In this document: positions 1 to 4,398 of the stretch, in pieces
How the letters are laid out: every line of letters starts with the position of its first letter
Position numbering within the stretch: position 1 is the first letter of the stretch
NCBI GenBank assembly: GCA_021818565.1
Contig: JAKATV010000142.1
Span: 1 to 6,806, forward strand
Reading direction: 5' to 3'
Length of the DNA stretch: 6,806 bases
From: Planctomycetota bacterium
GTDB taxonomy: Bacteria; Planctomycetota; Phycisphaerae; WQYP01
Position numbers and translations under genes: made by a program
Notes under the pieces: model-generated
What the model was told of the DNA's origin: nothing
Seen by the model: the letters and a program-made list of their open reading frames with translations, nothing else
The model's database searches: none

Positions 1-319
1 TCTCGACGAAATCTTCCGCGAGTTTCCGCTGATCCGGATCATCATGAAATAATTCAATGTAATGATCCCGGATCATGGCACAGCACGACCCCGATGGCGT
101 GACGATGTAATCCGCATCATGAAACACATCAATCATTTTCACGGCCAGTGCGCGGGCCTCCGCGGGAAATCCGTTATTAAACGCGGGCTGCCCGCAGCAG
201 GTCTGGGCGATTGGGAAATCCACGCTGCAACCGAAATGCTCGAGGGTTTTGACGACCGCCATGCCCACATCAGGTGCGAACAGATCGGTAAGACAAGTAA
301 CAAACAGGCTGACTTTCAT
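1..319 (-). CDS. lutA: LutA/YkgE-type (Fe-S)-binding oxidoreductase subunit, N-terminal part (3' end outside window)
   Basis: The ORF starts at the ATG at 319-317 and runs off the left edge, giving 106 codons of a protein usually near 240 residues. The N-terminus MKVSLFVTCLTDLF is followed by TCCGQPAFNNG (residues 40-50) and PSGSCC (75-80). These form the first cysteine-rich CCG domain (C9, C41, C42, G43, C79) typical of LutA, YkgE and the GlcF/HdrB-like subunits. In the family, CCG domains bind an iron-sulfur cofactor, and LutA works with LutB and LutC in cytoplasmic L-lactate oxidation to pyruvate. The lactate role is taken from the family; lutB and lutC would lie to the left of the window and cannot be seen. 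No Shine-Dalgarno precedes the ATG, but a TATAAT box ends 6 nt before it, which suggests a leaderless transcript. The second CCG domain is outside the window, so a related heterodisulfide-reductase-like role is not excluded. Confidence 0.88.
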   Translation of the reverse strand, partial: MKVSLFVTCLTDLFAPDVGMAVVKTLEHFGCSVDFPIAQTCCGQPAFNNGFPAEARALAVKMIDVFHDADYIVTPSGSCCAMIRDHYIELFHDDPDQRKLAEDFVE

Positions 320-325
320 AGGGAT

Positions 326-354
326 ATTATATAGGCGGCGACGCAATCTGGCGA
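326..354 (-). promoter_or_regulatory. Probable leaderless promoter of the lutA-like gene
   Basis: On the minus strand a perfect TATAAT (331-326) is preceded, after a 17-bp spacer, by TCGCCA (354-349), which matches 4 of 6 bases of TTGACA. Only 6 nt (ATCCCT) separate the -10 box from the ATG at 319, so transcription should begin at or next to the start codon. The IS left end is about 70 bp upstream and leaves this promoter intact. Confidence 0.6.
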
Positions 355-377
355 GAGCGGGAGAGAGGGCCTCGGCC

Positions 378-418
378 ATCAATGATCAATGATTAAAAAC
401 AACGAACAACGAACAACG
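378..418. repeat. Two adjacent heptanucleotide tandem repeats
   Basis: ATCAATG is repeated at 378-384 and 385-391, with a partial third copy (AT). After AAAA-rich sequence, AACAACG is repeated perfectly three times at 398-404, 405-411 and 412-418. The two units share 5 of 7 bases and the same 7-bp period. They sit between the lutA promoter and the IS left end, in non-coding sequence. Function is unknown; replication slippage could produce such arrays. Confidence 0.85.
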
Positions 419-423
419 AGAAC

Positions 424-1509
424 CTAGTGTTGTGTCCCTAAGGCTTCTTTACACTTGGCGACCTTGGCGAGAATCGTATCGGCATCCTTGGTCCAAGTAA
501 ATATTTTCGGGTTTTCATTGTGCGCTGCGAGATATTCCTCAATGGCCTTGATAAGGGCAGGCACGCTGGTAAAGACGCCGCGACGGATCGCTTGGTCCGT
601 GATATTGCGGAACCACCGCTCCACCATGTTCAGCCACGAGGAACTCGTGGGGATGAAGTGCAGGTGAAATCGAGGGTGCCGTTTCATCCAACGTTTGACC
701 ATGGGGCTTTTATGCGTGGAATAATTATCCACGATCAAGTGCAAGTCCAAGCCGGGGGGCGTGTTTTTATCGATGGTCCCCATGAACCGCAGAAACTCCT
801 TGGAGCGGTGCCGTGGAAGACATTCCCCCAACACTTTTCCATCCAGCATGTTCAAGGCCGCGAATAAGGTCGTCGTGCCGTGTCGTTTGTAATCGTGTGT
901 CATCGTGCCGCAGCGGCCCTTCTTCATCGGCAGACCAGGTTGGGTGCGATCCAAGGCTTGAATCTGGCTCTTTTCATCCACCGACAGTACCAAGGCTTTC
1001 TCCGGTGGGTTCATGTACAGCCCCACGACATCCCGTAGTTTTTCCACAAAACGTTTGTCGTTGGAAAGCTTGAATGTTTTGACACGGTGCGGCTGGAGTC
1101 CGTGGAGCTTCCAGATACGCTGCACCGCCATTCGCGAGATTCCCTGTGCCCTGGCCATCGTGCGAACGCTCCAATGCGTCTGGCCTTCCGGCTTGCCATG
1201 TAACGTGGCTTCCACCACTGTTTGTATTTTTTCCGGCGATAAGGCCTTTTTCCGGCCAGGCCGTGGTGCATCTTTCATAATTCCGGGCACTCCTGAATGC
1301 CTGAAACGCGCACGCCATAGCAGAACGGTGGGACGACTGACATCCAATGTTCTGGCAATAGCGCTATTGGACTTTCCCTGAGAGGCCAGCAGTACTAACT
1401 TTGCCCGCAATGCTATCTTCTGAGGGGTTTTGCCGCTGGTTTTCAGGAATTCCAGCCGTCGTTGCTGGTTAGCGTCGAGAACAAGTGATTTTGCTGCGTG
1501 ATTTGACAT
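424..1509 (-). CDS. IS630-family DDE transposase
   Basis: The protein catalyses cut-and-paste transposition of the surrounding element. An N-terminal helix-turn-helix (residues about 45-70, GKSNSAIARTLDVSRPT) is followed by a second helical DNA-binding segment (about 93-140). The catalytic domain shows D180 in LSVDEKS, D263 in LIVDNYSTHK and E299 in WLNMVERWF, numbered from the upstream GTG at 1515. There are 35 residues between the second D and the E, as expected for the IS630/Tc1-mariner group. Length (361-363 aa) fits a complete family member. I chose ATG 1509 over the in-frame GTG 1515 because a TATGAT box ends 6 nt before the ATG, while the GTG directly abuts that box. The stop TAG is not fully encoded by the IS: TA is the target duplication and G is the first flanking host base. 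Confidence 0.95.
   Translation of the reverse strand: MSNHAAKSLVLDANQQRRLEFLKTSGKTPQKIALRAKLVLLASQGKSNSAIARTLDVSRPTVLLWRARFRHSGVPGIMKDAPRPGRKKALSPEKIQTVVEATLHGKPEGQTHWSVRTMARAQGISRMAVQRIWKLHGLQPHRVKTFKLSNDKRFVEKLRDVVGLYMNPPEKALVLSVDEKSQIQALDRTQPGLPMKKGRCGTMTHDYKRHGTTTLFAALNMLDGKVLGECLPRHRSKEFLRFMGTIDKNTPPGLDLHLIVDNYSTHKSPMVKRWMKRHPRFHLHFIPTSSSWLNMVERWFRNITDQAIRRGVFTSVPALIKAIEEYLAAHNENPKIFTWTKDADTILAKVAKCKEALGTQH
427..438 (+). repeat. IS left terminal inverted repeat
   Basis: GTGTTGTGTCCC pairs with the reverse complement of the right end at 1553-1564 with one mismatch. Weaker similarity may continue inward if one gap is allowed (TAA followed by GCTT on both sides). This repeat lies at the transposase 3' end and encodes its last residues. 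Confidence 0.85.
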
Positions 1510-1515
1510 GCCCAC

Positions 1516-1543
1516 ATCATACCGGGGCTTCTCAATATGTCAA
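1516..1543 (-). promoter_or_regulatory. Transposase promoter, apparently leaderless
   Basis: A perfect TTGACA (1543-1538) and TATGAT (1521-1516) are separated by 16 bp on the minus strand. Six nt (GTGGGC) separate the -10 box from the ATG at 1509, so the transcript would start at or very near the start codon. There is no convincing Shine-Dalgarno at a usable distance: GAGAAG at 1533-1528 is 18 nt from this ATG and would be upstream of the transcript start. Confidence 0.65.
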
Positions 1544-1552
1544 GCTATTTAC

Positions 1553-1564
1553 GGGACACTACAC
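1553..1564 (-). repeat. IS right terminal inverted repeat
   Basis: Read on the minus strand this is GTGTAGTGTCCC, matching the left end at 427-438 in 11 of 12 positions. The -35 box of the transposase promoter lies 9 bp further inside the element. Confidence 0.85.
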
Positions 1565-1701
1565 TAGGGATCGAGCGTGAAGCGAGGTATTTGTTTGGTT
1601 TCTTGGGTCAATGCGGCTTGGATGGCGCGGTGTCCGCCTGGCTGACGCGCTTTGTTGGGCCGGAGCGTGGCTAACCGCCGGGGGGTTGCGGAATCGGTCA
1701 T
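1564..1701 (-). CDS. Possible small protein of unknown function, stop codon at the IS junction
   Basis: A 45-codon ORF begins at the ATG at 1701-1699. An AGGA ribosome binding site at 1713-1710 lies 8 nt upstream. The product is basic, rich in Arg, Pro, Gln and Ala, begins MTDSATPRRLATLRPN and ends IPRFTLDP. It has no membrane segment or cysteine, and I do not recognise a family. Its TAG stop straddles the TA duplication of the IS. Without the element the same reading (CCC TAG G) would still stop, so the insertion changes no residue. It is divergent from galM and, before the insertion, was followed by lutA on the same strand. The start codon and binding site support a gene, but its short length and lack of recognisable homology leave open that this is chance. 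Confidence 0.35.
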   Translation of the reverse strand: MTDSATPRRLATLRPNKARQPGGHRAIQAALTQETKQIPRFTLDP

Positions 1702-1709
1702 TGGTACCG

Positions 1710-1713
1710 TCCT
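1710..1713 (-). promoter_or_regulatory. Ribosome binding site of the 45-codon ORF
   Basis: Minus-strand AGGA with 8 nt to the ATG at 1701. It is the main reason for choosing this start over in-frame codons further upstream that overlap galM. Confidence 0.4.
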
Positions 1714-1734
1714 GAGCGGAAATTCATCGCGCAA

Positions 1735-1763
1735 TAGCCAAGTTGGGCGCGGCGGAGTAGAAT
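1735..1763 (+). promoter_or_regulatory. Probable leaderless promoter of galM
   Basis: TAGAAT (1758-1763, 5 of 6 to TATAAT) is preceded, after 17 bp, by TAGCCA (1735-1740, 4 of 6 to TTGACA). The ATG at 1771 is 7 nt after the -10 box. The in-frame ATG at 1765 is only 1 nt after the box and would normally fall upstream of the transcript start. Confidence 0.5.
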
Positions 1764-1770
1764 TATGCCC

Positions 1771-2811
1771 ATGAACATTACGCATGAAATATTCGGACAC
1801 ACCAAAGAAGCGCAACCGGTGGATATTTTCACTCTAAGCAGCCCCGCCGGGCTGACGCTTAAAGTTTGCTCCTACGGCGCAACAATCACAGAATTGCACA
1901 CGCCAGATCGCAAGGGTGACACGGCTGATGTTACGCTGGGGTTCGCGAATCTTGGGCCGTATCTAGGCGCGCATCCATCGCTGGGTTGCGTGGTGGGTCG
2001 TGTGGCCAATCGTATTGCTAATGCCCGGTTTCGGTTGAATAAAAAAGAGTATCAATTACATCCCAATAATAGCGGACACAGCCTGCATGGCGGCAAGGTT
2101 GGACTGGGCCGGAGAGTCTGGAAATCTCAGCAGACAAAAGTCAATGGCGTGCCGGCGGTGGAATTTACCTATCACAGCCCGGACATGGAAGAGGGGTATC
2201 CCGGCACGGTGGATTTCAAAGCCATCTATCTGATGCCGGACAATCATACCATTCGCCTGATTATGGAAGCCCGTACGGATTATCCTACACCGGTCAATCT
2301 TACCAATCACGCCTATTTTAATTTTCATGGCGCGGGTAATGGCAATATTCTGGATCATGAACTGACCATTCACGCGGATCATTACACGCCCGTGGATGCG
2401 TCCCTGATTCCGACCGGTGAAATTCTTTCGGTACACGAAACGCCGATGGACTTTACGCATCCGACTGCTATTGGCACTCGAATTGCGCAGGTGCCCGGTG
2501 GGTATGATCACAATTATGTCCTGCGGACCGGAGATGATCCATTGCACCCCGCAGCGCGGCTGACCGAAGCGACATCGGGCCGGGCCATGGAAGTATGGAC
2601 AACTCAGCCGGGCGTGCAGCTTTACACCGGAAATTTTCTGGATGGAAGCGTTACGGGCGTTGGCGGCGCGTATGAGAAACATGGCGGGCTGTGCCTGGAA
2701 ACGCAGCATTTTCCCAATGCGGTGCATCATGGCCACTTTCCATCGATTATTCTGCATCCGGGGCAGCATTATCATCATATTGCGGAGTATCGGTTTCCCA
2801 AGCCGGTGTGA
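1771..2811 (+). CDS. galM: Galactose mutarotase (aldose 1-epimerase)
   Basis: The enzyme interconverts alpha and beta anomers of galactose, glucose and related aldoses in the cytoplasm, feeding the Leloir pathway or general sugar use. Family signatures are clear (numbered from the in-frame ATG at 1765): SYGATI near 36-41, GRVANRIANARF at 78-89, NNSGHSLHGG at 101-110 (H108), NLTNHAYFNF at 178-187 (H182, the probable general acid), YDHNYVL at 247-253 (D248) and CLETQHFPNA at 310-319 (E312, the probable general base). At about 346 residues it is full length and has no signal peptide. Two in-frame starts occur as ATG-CCC-ATG at 1765 and 1771. I prefer 1771 because the TAGAAT box ends 7 nt before it, and no Shine-Dalgarno supports either. 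The upstream gene is divergent and the next plus-strand gene starts 63 bp after the stop, so galM is probably transcribed alone or leads a short unit. Confidence 0.95.
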   Translation: MNITHEIFGHTKEAQPVDIFTLSSPAGLTLKVCSYGATITELHTPDRKGDTADVTLGFANLGPYLGAHPSLGCVVGRVANRIANARFRLNKKEYQLHPNNSGHSLHGGKVGLGRRVWKSQQTKVNGVPAVEFTYHSPDMEEGYPGTVDFKAIYLMPDNHTIRLIMEARTDYPTPVNLTNHAYFNFHGAGNGNILDHELTIHADHYTPVDASLIPTGEILSVHETPMDFTHPTAIGTRIAQVPGGYDHNYVLRTGDDPLHPAARLTEATSGRAMEVWTTQPGVQLYTGNFLDGSVTGVGGAYEKHGGLCLETQHFPNAVHHGHFPSIILHPGQHYHHIAEYRFPKPV

Positions 2812-2863
2812 TATCCGCGGCAGGTCGGGATAGATCATCTGAAGGGGAATTGGCGTTCTGATT

Positions 2864-2867
2864 GGAG
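2864..2867 (+). promoter_or_regulatory. Ribosome binding site of the small peptide
   Basis: GGAG, 7 nt before ATG 2875. This is one of the few well-placed Shine-Dalgarno sequences in the window, and it supports translation of a peptide too short to be convincing on length alone. Confidence 0.5.
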
Positions 2868-2874
2868 CAGCAAC

Positions 2875-2988
2875 ATGAAACAGTTTGCGGTAAAACAAGC
2901 GGCAACTGCGTTGACGGCGGTGATTTTGGCGGCGGCGGGTATTGCGGGGCTTGCAGGCAAACGCGCTGGCGGCAGCGATGAAATCTGA
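2875..2988 (+). CDS. Small hydrophobic peptide, probably a signal peptide truncated by a frameshift
   Basis: A 37-codon ORF starts at ATG 2875 with GGAG at 2864-2867, 7 nt upstream. It encodes a basic N-terminus (MKQFAVKQ), a hydrophobic Ala/Ile/Leu core (about residues 9-26) and a short tail AGKRAGGSDEI. If one G is removed from the GGGG at 2946-2949, the reading continues as GLQANALAAAMKSEADRRLS and stops at 3035-3037. That gives a standard signal peptide with an ANALA cleavage site and a mature stub of about 20 residues. So either the annotated 37-residue product is a real single-span membrane peptide, or a short exported protein of about 53 residues has been broken by one base, in nature or by sequencing error. 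No family is recognised. It lies between galM and the glycosyltransferase on the same strand. Confidence 0.45.
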   Translation: MKQFAVKQAATALTAVILAAAGIAGLAGKRAGGSDEI

Positions 2989-3062
2989 GGCAGATCGCCG
3001 ATTAAGCCGGAATCGGCAATTCTTGTTCATGCGGTGAAAACGCAATTAGCTCAATAATCGGG

Positions 3063-3068
3063 TATGAT
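3063..3068 (+). promoter_or_regulatory. -10 box just upstream of the glycosyltransferase start
   Basis: TATGAT (5 of 6 to TATAAT) ends 9 nt before ATG 3078, so the transcript would have a leader of only a few bases. No good -35 hexamer is seen 16-18 bp upstream, which makes this weaker than the lutA and transposase cases. No Shine-Dalgarno is present either. Confidence 0.4.
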
Positions 3069-3077
3069 GCCCCCGCG

Positions 3078-4307
3078 ATGATCCAACTGTTTTTTGCACA
3101 TTGGTATACGGTTTTCTTTGCACTGCTTTGGGGAAGCGCATTGCTGATTGCCGCATGGGCGGCGCGGGTGGCGCAGTTTTTCAATTTGCGGATGCCGCGC
3201 GTGGTGGAGCAGCCGCTGGCCACCAAGTTTCCCATGGTGGCGGTGATTGCGCCGATAAAAGGCGTCGATGCCAACACGCAAGAGAATATCGCAGCGCTGT
3301 TAAATCAGGATTATCCCCATTATCGAGTTATTTTTGCCGTGGAATCGGCGGATGATCCGGTATGCGCCCTGATTAGCTCTGTGCAGGCAAATAAGCCTGC
3401 CAAACGCATTGAGCTGGTCGTGTCTGGAGCCGCCACTTCGCGCGGGCAGAAGGTGCATAACCAGCTAGCCGCAGTAGAGAGAACAACTTCAGACGATATT
3501 TTCCTGGCATTCATGGATGCCGATGCCCATCCCGCCCCCAACTGGCTGCATGCACTGGTTTCCATGTTGAATTCGCACCATATTGGCGCTACCACCGGCT
3601 ATCGGTTTTATGTGCCAAGCAACGCTCATCCAGCCAACGCCATTATCTGTGTGCTTAACGCCATGGTCGGAACGCTATTAGGCCCCTACCGCCGCACGGT
3701 GGCCTGGGGCGGATCGATGGCGATTCGACGGAGGGATTTTTTTGGATTTGGCGTGCATGATGCCTGGCAGGGAGCATTAAGTGATGATTATGTATTAACC
3801 TGGTGCGTCAAAAAAAATGCCCATACAAAAATTCATTTTGTGCCGCAGTGCATTGTGGCATCCCAGGCGACCTTTGACTGGCCCAAAGCATGGGAGTTTG
3901 CGGTGCGGCAGTATCGGATAACGCGGGTGTGCGCGGGGCGACTTTGGCTGACCGGGCTGATCGGAGCAGCACTTTATATTTCCGCGCTGGTATCGGCTCC
4001 CATTGCCGCGATTGTTCTGGCGGTCATGGGATCGAGATGGTGCATTATTCCGATGGTGGCATTTTTGGGATTGTACGGCCTGTCGATTTTTCGCGGATGG
4101 AAGGTACTGCAAGCGGCGCGGCGGCTCTTGCCCGATCATACCGCAGCGATCAATCAGGTCGGATTCTGGTTCACATGGGGAATGCCGGCGGTGCATGGCG
4201 TAAATGCGATGTTTTTAATAGGGGCCGCATTTGGCAGAATTATTACCTGGCGCGGCATACGCTATGAAATGAAATCCCGTACCGAGACAACAGTGCTTCC
4301 GGGGTAA
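3078..4307 (+). CDS. Membrane glycosyltransferase, GT2/GT21 (ceramide glucosyltransferase/HpnI-like)
   Basis: This 409-residue protein probably transfers a sugar from a nucleotide-sugar to a lipid acceptor at the inner membrane. An N-terminal membrane segment (about 3-31) is followed by a cytoplasmic GT-A domain: VAVIAPIKG (54-62), VESADDP with D92/D93 (88-94), SRGQKVHNQ (121-129), FMDADAHP with D147/D149 (145-152), WGGSMAIRR (210-218) and LSDDYVLTW with D236/D237 (234-242). The order and spacing match the D1, D2, D3 motifs of GT21 enzymes. The last GT21 motif, (Q/R)xxRW, appears here as RQYRI (277-281) with Ile in place of Trp. C-terminal hydrophobic segments lie at about 290-316, 321-337 and 370-388. 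The acceptor cannot be told from sequence: ceramide, diacylglycerol and hopanoid lipids are all possible. Neighbours give no pathway. The start follows a TATGAT box and has no Shine-Dalgarno. Confidence 0.85.
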   Translation: MIQLFFAHWYTVFFALLWGSALLIAAWAARVAQFFNLRMPRVVEQPLATKFPMVAVIAPIKGVDANTQENIAALLNQDYPHYRVIFAVESADDPVCALISSVQANKPAKRIELVVSGAATSRGQKVHNQLAAVERTTSDDIFLAFMDADAHPAPNWLHALVSMLNSHHIGATTGYRFYVPSNAHPANAIICVLNAMVGTLLGPYRRTVAWGGSMAIRRRDFFGFGVHDAWQGALSDDYVLTWCVKKNAHTKIHFVPQCIVASQATFDWPKAWEFAVRQYRITRVCAGRLWLTGLIGAALYISALVSAPIAAIVLAVMGSRWCIIPMVAFLGLYGLSIFRGWKVLQAARRLLPDHTAAINQVGFWFTWGMPAVHGVNAMFLIGAAFGRIITWRGIRYEMKSRTETTVLPG

Positions 4308-4329
4308 AAAACCGACAGCAGGGGAAATG

Positions 4330-4347
4330 AGACTTCAGACTTCAGAC
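4330..4347. repeat. Heptanucleotide tandem repeat between convergent genes
   Basis: AGACTTC occurs at 4330-4336 and 4337-4343, followed by AGAC (2.6 copies). It has the same 7-bp period as the arrays at 378-418 but a different unit. It lies in the 91-bp gap between the convergent glycosyltransferase and lipoprotein genes, which is otherwise AT-rich and holds no convincing terminator. Confidence 0.75.
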
Positions 4348-4398
4348 AATAAATCCAAAATTCAATTTATTTAAAGCTGCCAAGTATACCATTTGGTT

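Larger units (their letters stand above)
425..1566 (-). mobile_element. Complete IS630-family insertion sequence, including both copies of the TA target duplication
   Basis: The element proper spans 427-1564 (1138 bp) and is flanked by TA at 425-426 and 1565-1566. Its ends are inverted repeats, GTGTTGTGTCCC at the left and, read inward from the right, GTGTAGTGTCCC (11 of 12 identical). It carries one intact transposase gene that nearly fills it. The joined flanks restore CCTAGG, so the target contained CTAG, which agrees with the known preference of IS630 for TA within CTAG. Intact ends, an intact ORF and a clean duplication suggest a recent and possibly still active insertion. The element has not been matched to a named IS. 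Confidence 0.93.

Noticed and set aside
62..334. Plus-strand ORF opposite the lutA-like gene
   Set aside because: The opposite strand encodes clear CCG-domain motifs; this frame is its shadow.
378..418. CRISPR-like array
   Set aside because: Units are 7 bp and directly abut, without spacers; these are simple tandem repeats.
1567..1815. Longer version of the minus-strand ORF starting inside galM
   Set aside because: The extra 38 codons overlap the galM start and promoter and have no binding site; the ATG at 1701 with AGGA is better supported.
2056..3045. Long minus-strand ORF (329 codons) antisense to galM
   Set aside because: It lies opposite the conserved galM motifs, its product is unusually rich in Arg, Ile and His with no domain, and the gene on the plus strand fully explains its open frame.
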